Source: Kuschelorhynchus macadamiae
Taxonomy: Eukaryota; Arthropoda; Insecta; Coleoptera; Curculionidae
Assembly: GCA_030620095.1 (NCBI GenBank)
Contig: JAUTXW010000955.1
Span: forward strand, 186,001-250,000
Length of the DNA stretch: 64,000 nucleotides
Direction: 5' to 3'
Part shown: positions 13,037 through 24,028 of the stretch, piece by piece
Layout of the letters: every line of letters begins with the position of its first letter
How positions within the stretch are numbered: position 1 is the first letter of the stretch
Notes under the pieces: model-generated
Databases searched by the model: none
Told to the model about the DNA's origin: nothing
Seen by the model: the letters and a program-made list of their open reading frames with translations, nothing else
Translations under genes and position numbers: made by a program

Positions 13037-13144
13037 TATAGGGTGTATAAGTCATCCTATATACTAATATTTATATTCAAACTTTTTCTCTATCTCTAAC
13101 CATTATCACCAAAACCGAGACCACAATACTGGGACACCTTGTAT
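13037..13144. repeat. Possible solo mariner-end-derived repeat
   Basis: The stretch starts TATAGGGTGTATAAGTCATCC and ends GGGACACCTTGTATT. It is thus bounded by inverted GGGTGT/ACACC words like the nested ends seen in the mariner-like elements of this window. No TA duplication could be proven. Confidence 0.3.
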
Positions 13145-13490
13145 TAAAAAAATGTACATTTTCTAAAGTTAAATAACTATTCTTCATGCTAAAACTTTTT
13201 TCAAGAATATTTTTTGAAACTTTAAAAATACATCATATTTTTTCAAATACGATGCGAACTTGAACTTTGAAATTGAAAAAAACTGGTTAAAATTTAAACC
13301 AACATCTCTAAACCTAAGTTTAAAATCGTAATAACTTATATCTTGAAGGCTGCTTTTTATTGCAACACAAAAGTTTCAATTTTTTACAAAAAAAGATTAA
13401 TATATGTAATTAAACGCACACAGAAGAGATATTGACAATGCCGTGCTAGATCGCTCACACCGAGTTGGGATAGGTCAAGATCGCTCGAAG
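13145..13490. other. No recognisable feature
   Basis: AT-rich sequence with no supported gene. Confidence 0.35.
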
Positions 13491-13960
13491 CAACCTATAG
13501 AATTAATGGGCCTGGCTGATAATATAGGTTTGAATTTAAGATGGCGAAACGAAATAGCGGCCAAATAATTTTTTTTAAAAATCAAAGTAAAGAAATTTTT
13601 TTCAATTGACTTTAAATTTTGTAGAAAAATTAAATGTGCAAATGGGATAAACAGGTTCGAATTCAACATGACGTAACAAAATGGCGGTATGTGTCAATGT
13701 AAAAACTATTTATCGAATTTATTTTAAATTATGTTCAAAAGTTAAGTGCGACGTAGGTAGAAAGAAAATGGTAAAATATTGGTAGGAATCCAATATCATG
13801 AAACAAAATGGTGGCCAATAAAAATTAAAAGTATATGTAACACTTTTATGCCGTGACTCACACTTCACTATTCCGAACAAATGAAAAAAAACGAGGGAAG
13901 TTCCGGGCAAAGGAAATTTACCGATTTTTTTATTTATATAATAAAAATATTGTATTCTTA
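13491..13960 (+). repeat. Dispersed repeat X, several sub-units
   Basis: Three degenerate sub-units with AAGATGGCGAAACGAAATAG, CAACATGACG.AACAAAATGG and CCAATATCATGAAACAAAATGG, then CACACTTCACTATTCC and the terminal words GAGGGAAGTTCCGGGCAAAG and AATTTACCG. Confidence 0.6.
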
Positions 13961-14559
13961 AATTCGACTAGCAGGTAAGTAACAATTCAATATTAAATTC
14001 ACTATATTTAAATAACATTTAAAACTGTAATTGCAAAATATTGAACTAGTCCGACGACAAAATTCAACTCAGTAATATTTGTCAAAAGTTATTATCTATA
14101 TTTTTCAAACACCCTGGTACATAAAAATTCGTAGCGCGAAGCCAAACTACTTTTAAACAGCTCGGTAATAGGAGGCAGTGTCGATGGTGTTTGAAACTAG
14201 ACGGCTCGCCTTTTATCTGCGATTTTCAAAGTGCCGACGGCCCAGTGCTGCAACTTATATTTTTATTCAGTAAACTTTGGTATCAGAGAGATTTTCTTCA
14301 TAATGCTGTCAAATTCGTCTAAATTTTTCCTAATGAATTTCGTCTTTTTAACGTAAAAAAATTTTAATTTAAATATCGCTCCTGTTCGGCAAGCAAAAAA
14401 AAAATGTTTCATTATAAGTACTCGAGTGTCGGGCAGAAGGAAAGACGTTTTTGAAAAAACAATTTTATTTCTTAAAATCATACCGAATTTATAACCTAAT
14501 GTGATATAAGGATCAACTAGTACGGAACGGCAGTGTGTGTCGATGTAAAAAAATACTAT

Positions 14560-14719
14560 AGGCCGTTTTACATGCTGCAATTCTTCTTTGCAATATGCAA
14601 TAGTCTTGAACAAAGGCATGCGTAGTTTGACAAAAGGTACAAATGTCTTGCAACTGCGCATGCTTTTGTTCAAGACTATTGCAACTTGCAAGAAAGAATT
14701 GCAGCATGTAAAACGGCCT
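14560..14719. mobile_element. Foldback MITE (~160 bp) inside repeat X
   Basis: Termini AGGCCGTTTTACATGCTGCA and the exact complement form inverted repeats that continue imperfectly for about 70 bp on each side (CAATAGTCTTGAACAAA..GCATGCG and its complement). The whole unit therefore folds into one hairpin. The flanks (14521-14559 and 14720 onward) are contiguous repeat X sequence (compare 13680-13730), showing insertion into a pre-existing copy. The superfamily is not determined because the target duplication is unclear. Confidence 0.75.
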
Positions 14720-14960
14720 TTATTGAATTTGTTTTAAATTATGCCCAAAAATCAAGTGTGGCATTGGTGGAAACTGGTAAATGATTGGTAGGAATCCAGT
14801 ATGATGGAACAAAATGGCGCCCAACAAAAATGTTTAGAAAGGCAGTATATATTTGTTACTAAATGACTATGTACCGAACTAAATTTGGTCACATTTTACT
14901 CTTACTTACCTAATAAGAGGAAATTTTCCGATTTTATTGCGAATCTTGTTATGTTTATGT
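14720..14960 (+). repeat. Dispersed repeat X (continuation after MITE)
   Basis: Contains ATCCAGTATGATGGAACAAA, the end words ACTCTTACTTACCTAATAAG and TTTTCCGATTTT, all shared with 13800-13930 and 59080-59230. Confidence 0.55.
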
Positions 14961-15404
14961 TTATTTGGTAAATATTATTCTGTTACGTACGACGTTTAAC
15001 TAAGTAAATACTTAAACATATTTGAACAGTGGTGCGAGTTCGATCCCCGCTCGTTCTATAACTTTTGCTGTTGATCAAATATTTCTAAAAAAATATTTTA
15101 CAGGTTAAAAAATTTGATAAAATACTTTTATTAAAAATCTGACTAATACGGTCATAACGTAAAAAGTATATGGAATAGGAATTTCACAAAAGGTTTTTTT
15201 AATTTTAAGTAGGAAGTAGAAAAGTTTTTACATGTTTAAAATGAGGTCATTGGATAAGAGGGGAGTGATCGGCTATAAACTGTGGTTGAGTAGGAGTAGT
15301 AATATATGCTAGATGTCGCCACATTGTGGTTAGCTGCTTTCTCGCAATTATATTTGTTATATGCAGTTTCTTTTTTTTAAACCGTCACTTATTTATTTAT
15401 TTTT
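14961..15404. other. No recognisable gene
   Basis: Contains an isolated tRNA-like B-box word (GCGAGTTCGATCCCCGCTCG at about 15036) without an A box or cloverleaf. Nothing else is supported. Confidence 0.4.
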
Positions 15405-15720
15405 ATTATAAAAGCATTTGGGGCGATATTTTCAAATATCGGGACCCATGTCGAGTTAAAAAATCCGTCTTATTAAATATTTATACCGATGCATGCCGCG
15501 TTAACAAAAAAGTGAGAGTTTTCTTTAGAAACGAAAGATTTGTGCACTCTTTTCCAAACTTAATTCCTATGTCCTGTAATTTTGCACCATTCTCTACAAA
15601 GAACACAGGCGTTTCTTCGGTGTATTTACTTCTTTCGCCCTAGATCAACCGTTTAATGATAAAAGGCTCAACACGAAATAATTGCTTATATTAGGACACC
15701 CTTTATACTGCCGTATAAAT
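15405..15720 (+). repeat. Dispersed repeat Y
   Basis: The first half (CCATGTCGAG, AAATCCGTCTT, GTTAACAAA) matches 59310-59460. The second half (AGATCAACC.TTTA.ATGAT.., AAATAATTGCTT) matches 62325-62400. These two halves flank the LINE at 59.5-62.1 kb, so this copy shows the uninterrupted form. No coding function is claimed. Confidence 0.6.
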
Positions 15721-16359
15721 TAGAATTGTTTCAATAAGTTCTTTAATTTGATACCTAACACGATGTATTATAAAAATATTTATTTTATATATTGGGTAAA
15801 ATGGCGTCATTATTACAACCGCCCTTTTCATTTATTTAGGAAAACCTAGCAAAAACACTCGCCTATTCCAGACGAATCTTTTAAAACTCATAAAAATCAG
15901 TCCAGGCTTTTAGGTTCTAAATAATAAGAAACCATTGTTACATACATAGATAGGTACAGGGTTTTTCCGTATATTTTTCCACACACCTAGACAGTTTATT
16001 CGCATAGATAAAGAAATGTCCTAAATACAAAAGTTGTTGGGTTTTTTATGAAGATTTAGAATATTATATTATAAGTGCGAAAATATTATTGAAAATGTCA
16101 AATTTGGACAGGTTGTCAGTTTTTTTAATGAAATACCCTGTATATTAAATCATATTCTTGAAGGTCTTTTTTTTCTAATTTCAAATATATATATACTTTT
16201 AATATATTCTGTCAATTAGTATTAAAGAAATGGTAAGGTAATTTGCGCTAAAACATAGTGAGCCATAGTCAAGACAATTCTAATGAACGACACCTTTTTG
16301 ACGTTTACCGGTCAGAAGTATCTATTTACGAGCATTTTTAATATCTAATACGTTGGACG

Positions 16360-16561
16360 ATGGGTTATTGGGAAGAAGAGAAACTCGACATGGTAGAATC
16401 ATTTTATTTACATGGTAAAAATTAATCGATAGCTCGTAACGAATATCTTAGACGGTTTCCAGATAGACCAACACCGACTCGTAGCATAAAATTAAACATC
16501 GTTAAACAATTGAATAAAAGAAAAACACTTAAGCGAAAAGTTAGAATAGTGGAAAGAAACA
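16360..16561 (+). pseudogene. Inverted duplicate of element A helix-turn-helix coding region
   Basis: Lies inside the left inverted repeat. From an ATG at 16360 it reads MGYWEEEKLDMVESFYLHG and, after one stop, RRFPDRPTPTRSIKLN. This is the DUF4817-type DNA-binding N-terminus common to insect mariner relatives. It is better preserved than the copy attached to the transposase, which has a stop after LDMI. The duplicate ends (GAAAGAAAC) just before the position where the real gene continues toward its intron. Confidence 0.7.
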
Positions 16562-16589
16562 ATACAATAAGAAATCAATAATATAAAGT

Positions 16590-17699
16590 AGGTAAATATA
16601 TTAGCTGAAATGCAAATATAATACATTTTTGAATATTTCTTCTAAATTTTCTGCGTATGGATGCGTATATAAAATGACGTGATTGGGTGTTTAAATCGTC
16701 GATTGTTTGGACTATATTTTGCTTTAAAGCTTGGATGGTTCTTGGCATATTGTAGTATATCTTGTTTTTCAGATAACCTCACAAAAATATGTCCAATGGA
16801 GAGAGATCGGGAGTGTTTGCTGGCCATCTTAATGGTCCATGTCTTCCAATCCAAAATGGATACCTGTCATTTAAAAAATTGGTGACCGGCTGGACATTAT
16901 GAGGAGGGGCAATATCTTGTTGCCATATCAAATTAAGATGTGAATTAATCCGTAGTTGTTCTAAATGTCCCTCGATTTCGTTTTCTAATAACTCCTGATA
17001 CCTTTGTCCGGTTAAATTCCCATTAAAAAATATAGGTCCAATAGCATGATTGTTAAGAAGGCCACACCAAACATGTAGAGATTTTCTTTCCTGAATTTTG
17101 ACCGCCTGAAGAGCTCGCGGGTTTTCTTTTGACCAAAAATGCTTATTTTTCCGGTTAAACATGCCTCTAGTGGTAAATGTTGCCTCGTCAGTGAAAATTA
17201 CGTTTGACAGATTTAGTTGGTTCATCATAACACGTCTTTCTATTTCTTGGCAGAAGTGTAATCGGTCTATTTTGTTTTGATCGGTTAATTCTTAAGTAGG
17301 TAAAAACCTATATGGCTTATATTTATAATGTTTTAGAAATGAGTGGATTTTATGCCATGATTTGTTAAAAAAAGTGGCTGCATCGGGAATTGAGTGCTCA
17401 GGATTTTCTAAAACAAGAATAAATAAGATAAATAAATTATTTTAATACAAAAGTTTCAAAATTACCTTCAAAATATAATAAAATATTTAAATCTTCTTCA
17501 GCGTTTCTTTCCACTATTCTAACTTTTCGCTTAAGTGTTTTTCTTTGATTTAATTGTTTAGCGATGTTTAATATTGTCCAAGTCGTGTTGGTCTATCTGG
17601 AAACCCTCTATAATATTCGTTACGACCTATCGATGCACTTTTACCATGTAAATAAGATAATTATATCATGTCGAGTTTCTCTTCTTCCGAATAACCCAT
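16590..17699 (-). pseudogene. Element A transposase (DD40D), broken, with one intron
   Basis: Starts MGYSEEEKLDMI at 17699. An exon ending ILLYFEG is followed by an apparent short intron (GTAATTTT...TTGTTTTAG, about 17405-17467). The catalytic exon contains D1 in VIFTDEATFTTRG, D2 in LIWQQDIAPPH and D3 in TPDLSPLDIFL, with 40 residues between D2 and D3. At least three stops interrupt it (after LDMI, in FLPT*ELT and in the FLWGY motif), plus frame changes in exon 1. It is therefore inactive. The product would bind the inverted repeats and cut DNA in the nucleus. Confidence 0.8.
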
Positions 17700-18111
17700 C
17701 ATCCAATGTATTAGATATTAAAACTGCTCGTAAATAATTACTTCTGACCGGTCAAAAAGGCGTCGTTCATTGCAATTGTCTTAATCATGGCTCACTATGT
17801 TTTAGCGCAAATTACCTTACCATTTTTTGAATGTTTAAACGCTTATATATCCAAAACTAATCGACAGAATATATTAAAAGCGTATATATTTGAAATTAGA
17901 AAAAAAGTTCTTCAAGAATATGATTTAATATACGGGGTGTTTCATTAAAAAAAACTGACAACCTGTCAAAATTTGAGCTTTCCGATAATATTTTCGCACT
18001 TATGATATAATATTCTAATTCTTCATAAAAAACTTTTGCATTTACGACATTTCCGTGTCTATTCAAATAAACTGTCTAGGAGGGTGGAAAAATATACGGG
18101 AAAACCCTGTA

Positions 18112-18206
18112 CATACCTATGATGTACATAAATGCATGACTGTTAAACACATTACCTTCATTATGCATGCGCATGCGAGTAAAAAAGTAGACACAGGTTG
18201 ACCAGC
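18112..18206. other. Spacer between elements A and C
   Basis: Short non-coding interval; nothing recognised. Confidence 0.4.
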
Positions 18207-19674
18207 CATATTTTGATCCATTTTGGACTTAAATAGCTCTGAAACAAAAAAAATATCGAGTTTGTTTGAAACATATGTCATTTTATCTTTACAACCGAAG
18301 CGCCAAAAACAAAATGTCTGGCTTTTAGGTATCGGGCAACTTTGTAATTTTAAATGGAGCACCCTGTATATCTTTTCAATTTCAAAAAGCTTTTCAAAAA
18401 TGTAATACAAGCTATATTTACATTGCAGAATGATGGATTTATTAAGCTCTGAAAAAGGACTGCATGTTTATAAGAATTTCATGGTTAATGTTTTTTTCTT
18501 TTTTTGAAAAGTCGCCTATGGAAAAAATTCATATTGTTCCAACATCGACCGCTTTTGACATATTCTTTGGACGTAGAATAAAAGTGCAAAATAAAAAAAA
18601 AACAGAATAAAAATTTATTAAACAAGACATTAAAAGTTATGGAAAAAGTCCTAACTATTACCAACCGTTAAACGTAAATATTAAGTGAAAATTTGTTATT
18701 AAAAATTACTACTGCAAATGTTGGAAGTGTTTTCGTCCCACTTCAATACATCTTTTTAAGTTAGTAATAAGCTTATTAAATCTATGGACTAAATATTCTT
18801 ATATTTTCAATTACGTTGGGAATATTGGTTTTTAACTGCTATAAAGTTTGTGGTAGTAGATTATAGCATCGTTCTTTTACGTACCCCCCAAAAATCGGGA
18901 CTAATAGGTCTAGTGAACGAGAAGCCTATGGAGTAGGGCCTCCTCTTTCAATCCATTATTTAGTGAATTTAGTAATTAACGCGTAGTGCGGTGCAGCTCC
19001 ATCTTGTTGAAAGTATACTGAATTCAGAATATTTTCCTGACGTCATTGCAGATATAAAATTTTTTCCAGCATATCGACAAATGCATGAGAATTTATAATT
19101 CTAGGATTTTTTATTGAACTAAGATTTTTCTTGTTGATATGCTTGGATCTAATTGGGTTACCTCCATAACTTGTAATGCCTTTTTTAGTAAATTTTCATT
19201 ATTTTCTGTTCTTTGCTTAATTGCGTTTTTTGTCTGAGAAGTTTTATTAAACATACTTCGAGGCCTTCTTTGAATTACCTTTATTGATTCAGTTTCTGCA
19301 AACATTATCACACACTTTGCCTTTCCGCTCAATATGAATTTTTTCCGTAGGCGACTGTTCAAAAAAAGAAAAAAACATGACCGTGAAATTCATATAGACA
19401 TGCAGTATCTTTACAATACAACTATAGCTTGTATTACATTTTTGAAAAGGGGATATATTAAGCTTTATCACTTTGAAGAAATATACAGGGTGTTCCATTT
19501 AAAACAAAGTTATCCTATACCTGAAAGTCAGCTATTTTCTATTCGGTACTTCCGGTTGGAAAAATAAAATGACATATACTTCAAACAAAACTTCTGACAA
19601 AAAATATTTATCGAAAACCGCACCTCGATCATTTTTTCGTTTCAGAGCTATTTAAGTCTAACATGGGTGAAAAT
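18207..19674 (-). mobile_element. Mariner-like element C, internally deleted
   Basis: Inverted repeats of roughly 330 bp (about 18207-18540 and 19330-19674) share ACTTAAATAGCTCTGAAAC, AAATGGA.CACCCTGTATAT, AATGTAATACAAGCTATA and TTTTTTTTGAA.AGTCGCCTA. Between them lies a decayed minus-strand transposase. The outer boundaries are approximate because the terminal TA and CAGGG words are not conserved there. The right-hand part of this element (19145 onward) is also present in the right palindrome arm (27850-28380), where the element is cut off. Confidence 0.7.
18840..19335 (-). pseudogene. Element C transposase remnant
   Basis: The N-terminal part reads MFAETESIKVIQRRPRSMFN and QLDPSISTRKILVQ, the HTH region of mariner relatives. 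After stops and a deletion that removes the first catalytic aspartate region, it continues AFVDMLEKILYLQ, VYFQQDGAAPHYAL and WIERGGP. The third catalytic motif is eroded (RSLDLLVPIFGGY in place of a SPDLTPLDFFLWGY-like block). It is not functional. Confidence 0.7.
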
Positions 19675-21463
19675 ATGATGAAAAAATTTTTACAGTATAA
19701 AATGCACAATTGAAATACTTATAAGAAATGTTATTCAAGTTTTATTCAGTTAAACTGGAGAGTCCACGTCTGATTTTCATGTTATCCTAAAGTTCTATGA
19801 AAATCCGTCTGCTATAAATAAGTACATACACCGAGACTACAGAGACCATCTCATACATGATAAATGGGGGTTGAACAGTAAGATATTATAGCTGTTATAA
19901 AGGGATAATATTATCATTCTGAACCCTACAAGACTGGATTAAGCCTAGTGTAAAGTTTACGGCACTTAAACGTAATCTTACTTATTATAATTTAATCGTA
20001 TGCTATCCTTGAAGAAGAAAATAGGTCATTGTGTGCCTACACCTGGAAAAGGGATAATAAACACTGATCCAGTGGGGCTAACAGGATTAAAATTCATTAA
20101 ATCCGCTACGTAGACGCCGTTAAATTACAAACATTGAATGAACTTGAGAGAAAAGAACACCAACATTTTAAAAATTTTTGGTTATGTTCATGTAAACCAT
20201 TATAATGCACATTTTATAACATCCAGTTATTTTCTAACCTTTAATTGAAATACTACGGAGAAAGCAGTATTGAAGAATTGTCAGTTATTAGTTTGTTTAC
20301 TGTCATTGTAGATTAGGCATGTGCTATAATTGATATTCAATTCATTAATAATATACAATCTTTTTTATGTCTTGGGCCAAATGGACGACGGCGATTTATA
20401 ATTCTTCCAAAAATTGTTATTCTAAATTAAGCACATAAAATTTAACAAAATATTATTAACTAAGATCATAGGCCACGGTTAGAAAAATTTGTATTTAAGT
20501 GGTTGTTTGTTTCACCTTTCAATCATCATCGGACTTACCAGAAAAAATAGGTAATTTCACCTTCACTCACAGCTTCCCTGGTACAGAGTTCCATGCACTC
20601 CGTACAGATCTCACAGTTTATATATGGTTATTCACGCTCAATGGTCTATTGGAAGTATTTGGAGAACCAATGACTAGATTATTTTGAAAATTTGGCTCTG
20701 GCCATATATGAACATAACCTCTTTTCAAATATTTTAAATTGTGCGGTGTTTCCTTGAACCTTAAACCGGTGGCAACATCCGTTTTCCCAATGGAATCCTT
20801 TCCATAGAGGGTTGTCAACTTTAGGGAATGTCCCAGTCCTGAGACACATAGCGAAAATTTCTCCTCCTCGATTGAGTCTACCTGAAGCAAGAAAGAAAAA
20901 AAAAGCGACATTAACACAAAGTGGTTGCTAGAATAGAACTTAGATTATTTATATAAAAATAACTCTCCAGAGATAAAAACGATTATTATTGAACATTTTA
21001 TTTAATTTTAAAACATAATCAAGCACTAAGATGAGACGAACTTACAAACTAACAATAACACAAAAAGTACATAAATGGACGAAACGTTGGGAACTTAGTT
21101 TTTATGTTTAAACTTGTAGTTTTCCTGGCCTCGCGCCGCCATCAAGAGTTGCGGGAAGTCTTTAATAAACTTGAACTGAAAATTCTGTCCAATTCTTATT
21201 ATTATTAACTGTTTGTTTGTCAATAGCTTTAGTAGTTCGTTACAATCCGGCTGCCTCCCAAAAACTTCACACTATATCTTATCGACCGAGTGCTGGTCTA
21301 TTAATAAAGTTTTTTTTAATTCGTCAGATACAGTACAATAGTTTTCATAAATTAAATTCATATTTAAATTTAAATAGTGTTTTAGGCATTTATTGACTCC
21401 AAGAAGATTACAATATGATCTTATACTAGGAATCATGCATATACACATATAATATTTTATCCA

Positions 21464-21467
<4 letters not shown>
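19675..21467. other. Palindrome-arm sequence of unknown nature (left copy)
   Basis: Includes repeat Z at 19710-20070. A minus-strand frame at 20618-20917 reads LQVDSIEEEKFSLCVSGLG and then YLKRGYVHIWPEPNFQNN. It is preceded by a pyrimidine tract and CAG (CTTTCTTGCTTCAG on the minus strand), so it resembles an exon with a 3' splice site. The protein is not recognised. The mirror copy is at 26610-26907 and carries small indels that break the same frame. Confidence 0.4.

Positions 21468-21512
<45 letters not shown>
21468..21512. repeat. (AT)n tract abutting PLE 3' end
   Basis: About 45 bp of AT dinucleotide directly following (in PLE orientation) the element's terminal word GATATTAGATTTTTTAT. 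Confidence 0.9.
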
Positions 21513-21517
<5 letters not shown>

Positions 21518-23737
21518 AAATCTAATATCGGGTATGCGGTCTGTAGGTCAAATAAATAACTAATTTACTTCTGACATCCTCTATATTTCGTCATTTATTT
21601 ATGACTTCATCAGGAGGAAACGCTAAAATACACCACAGATTAAAATGATATCAAACTAAAAAAAAAAAACAATTAAGACTTACAAGTGAAGTTACAAAAA
21701 CATGGCTATATGCATTTCAACACACAGTAGAACGTTAAATTAGGACGAATACAACCACATGAATATTGAAATGCTACTAACAGGTAGAACTTAACAACTA
21801 GCAAGACATTTATATATACATTTATTTATTTATTTTTTTGAATAATAAGAACTATTTTCTTTTTTTGTAGTAAAAGAAACGTTGATAAACAGTTTTATGT
21901 ACATATTGAAGTTCGTGGAATATTTATATTATGGTATTTAAGTTATTTGTTTTTTGTTGAACAAGGTAAAGAATTCATTTGTTCAACAGATTGCAATAAA
22001 TGGTGCTCAGCTGTTGGATGTCAGATCTAGAATTAACTGAATTATTTTCGTTGTTGATATGTACCATTTCTAGGAATAGCCTTTTTCTGTAATTATTTTC
22101 ATAGTCCAGAATTTGTATGTTTTCGTAATCAAAATTGTGATCCTCTTTCTGAAAATGATCAACCAAAGCACATGAGTTTTTTCCAATACGGCAGTCGCTT
22201 TTGTGTTCTGTCGAACGATTTTTAATATATTGGGAAGTTTGTCCTATGTAACACTGATTACATTGTTTACAAGGAATTTTATATACAACATTATTATTTA
22301 ATGGGATCGGAGTTTTATCTTTAATTTTAGTGTGAACACTTTGCCAACCGTGACTGTATTATATTTAGCTATTTTTAAATTATCTCTTTTAAGGTGGTTA
22401 GTAACATTATCTGTGAGACCTTGAATGTAGGGCAATTTCTTATATTTGAAATGTGCAATAACTTGGTCTTCTGTCGGACCATCAAAAAACCCAGAATGAT
22501 AAATTAATTTGTTTAGTATTTTTTTTGGAAAACCATTATTTAGAAATAGTGTATATACTTTCTTTAAATTTTCCCTCAAAAACCTTTCGTCCGAAATATG
22601 AGTGACACGATTTTTTAGAGCAATAATTGTGTTGAATTTTTGGCTCATTGGATGGTTCGAAAAATAATTAATATATCGTCCAGAGGACGTCGGTTTTTGG
22701 TACCAGCTTAAAATAACTTTGTTAGTATCAGTCCTAATTAGTAAGGTATCTAAAAAAGGGATGCTGTTGTTCACTTCTGTTTCCATAGTAAACTGCAAAT
22801 GTTCATTCACAGAGTTAAAAGTAACTAAAGTAGTTTTTATCTCACTGGAAGGGACAGAAGTCACTATGTCGTCCACAAATTTATACAAAAACGGAACATT
22901 AAAAGGTAATTTTTCTACGATTATGTCTAATATATGATCCATTACTATTTGAGCCAAGATTGGACTAATAGGTGAGCCCATGGGGGTACCAAATGTTTGT
23001 TGGTAGAAATGGTTGTTGAAAGAAAAATAACAGTTATTGCACACAAACGATAATAATTTGAAGAAACTATGGTAACTTAACGTTGTGAACGGCTCTATTA
23101 TGTGCCATTGTGAACGCAGCAATTCAAGAATAAGATCGAAAGGGATATTAGTAAATAATGACACCACATCCATTGACACCAATACATAATCTTCGGGTAA
23201 TCTCCGATCTTCGATAGAATTTACAAAAACAAATGTGTCAGGTATATTGTAGTTAGTCCTATCGGCTAAGGATTCTGTTAAAATTTTCGTTAGAAATTTG
23301 GATAAGTGGTAAGTAGCAGAACCTACACAAGATACTATTGGCCGGAGTGGAATATTGGGCTTATGAATTTTTGGTAGACAGTATAATTTTGATAAAACGG
23401 AATTATAAATAGTGAGACATTTAGCAACGTCTTCATCAATTTCATTTTTTGATTTTACCGATTTAATTAATTCATTAACTTTTTTTTGTACATTAGCGGT
23501 AGGATCCCTATCTAACTGTTGGTATGTATTAGTATCGCTTAATAGTTCCTCCGTTTTGGTGATATAATCGTTTTTGTTCATAGCTACGGTACTATTACCC
23601 TTATCGGCCTGTAAGATATAAATATTGGGATTATCATTAAGAAATTGTTTAGTTTTTTTATATAATTGTTGTAACGGCGTAATTTTAGTTGTACTCAAGT
23701 GTGTTCGATAATTAGTTATATTATTAGTAACTTGAGC
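21513..23737 (-). mobile_element. Penelope-like element, 5'-truncated (left palindrome arm)
   Basis: The minus-strand coding region runs from the palindrome axis (no ATG; first usable frame near 23698) to a stop at 21975. RT landmarks are LYCLPKIHKP, VSMDVVSLFTNIP (motif A), GTPMGSPISPILA (motif B), LYKFVDDIV (motif C) and IPFLDTLLI. It then reads VYKIPC..C..CYIGQT, the GIY-YIG nuclease characteristic of Penelope. A 2-bp insertion near 22330 puts the GIY-YIG part in another frame, so this copy is broken. The N-terminal domain of a complete PLE protein is absent; truncation coincides with the palindrome axis. The 3' region contains a hammerhead-like motif at 21577-21618. Confidence 0.92.
21577..21618 (-). 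ncRNA. Hammerhead ribozyme-like motif, PLE left copy
   Basis: Mirror of 25901-25942 with identical core: CUGAUGA, an extra A, a 5-bp stem II (GUCAU/AUGAC) with a 6-nt loop, GAAA, then UAUA and stem I (UCCUC/GAGGA). Hammerhead ribozymes with a minimal helix III are known from the terminal regions of PLEs. Activity is inferred from structure only. Confidence 0.75.
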
Positions 23738-23784
23738 TATATTGAGTTATATTATTAGTAACTTGAACTCTAAATATTTTAAGA
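23738..23784. repeat. 47-bp palindrome spacer
   Basis: The spacer contains an extra direct copy of the arm-end word GTTATATTATTAGTAACTTG (23754-23764 region) followed by ACTCTAAATATTTTAAGA. The arm end is thus present twice on the left of the axis. Confidence 0.85.
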
Positions 23785-24028
23785 GCTCAAGTTACTAATA
23801 ATATAACTAATTATCGAACACACTTGAGTACAACTAAAATTACGCCGTTACAACAATTATATAAAAAAACTAAACAATTTCTTAATGATAATCCCAATAT
23901 TTATATCTTACAGGCCGATAAGGGTAAAAGTACCGTAGCTATGAACAAAAACGATTATATCACCAAAACGGAGGAACTATTAAGCGATACTAATACATAC
24001 CAACAGTTAGATAGGGATCCTACCGCTA

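Larger units (their letters stand above)
15955..18111 (-). mobile_element. Mariner-like element A (DD40D) with ~607-bp inverted repeats
   Basis: Flanked by TA and starting CAGGGTTTTTCCGTATATTT. The mirror end at 18111 is CGGGAAAACCCTGTA. Inverted repeats span 15955-16561 and 17503-18111. The enclosed minus-strand transposase gene is broken. Unusually, the repeats extend past the non-coding ends into the transposase N-terminal coding region, so a second inverted copy of the helix-turn-helix segment lies at the left end (16360-16561). Inside each repeat there is a second, opposite CAGGGTR-type word about 185 bp from the end (16133-16142 and about 17936). Confidence 0.8.
19145..23737 (+). repeat. 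Left arm of giant palindrome
   Basis: About 4.59 kb whose reverse complement is found at 23785-28380 at an estimated 98-99% identity or better. The outer edge lies inside the transposase of element C (GGATC at 19145). The inner edge is CTTGAGC at 23731-23737. The arm holds the right end of element C, unidentified sequence and repeat Z, an (AT)n tract and a minus-strand PLE. Confidence 0.93.

Noticed and set aside
14263..14691. 142-codon minus-strand frame
   Set aside because: It overlaps the foldback MITE at 14560-14719 and repeat X; composition-driven.
15030..15062. tRNA-like B-box word GGTGCGAGTTCGATCCCCGC
   Set aside because: No A box, acceptor stem or cloverleaf around it; at most the tail of a decayed tRNA-derived SINE.
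21070..21095. GGACGAAACGTTGGGAAC in the left arm (mirrored at 26435-26455) as another hammerhead half
   Set aside because: It has a GACGAAAC word but no CUGANGA box or matching stems upstream.
23700..23830. Head-to-head PLEs as a functional bidirectional unit
   Set aside because: Both copies lack the 5' coding region and start at the palindrome axis, so there is no intact promoter or N-terminus to share.
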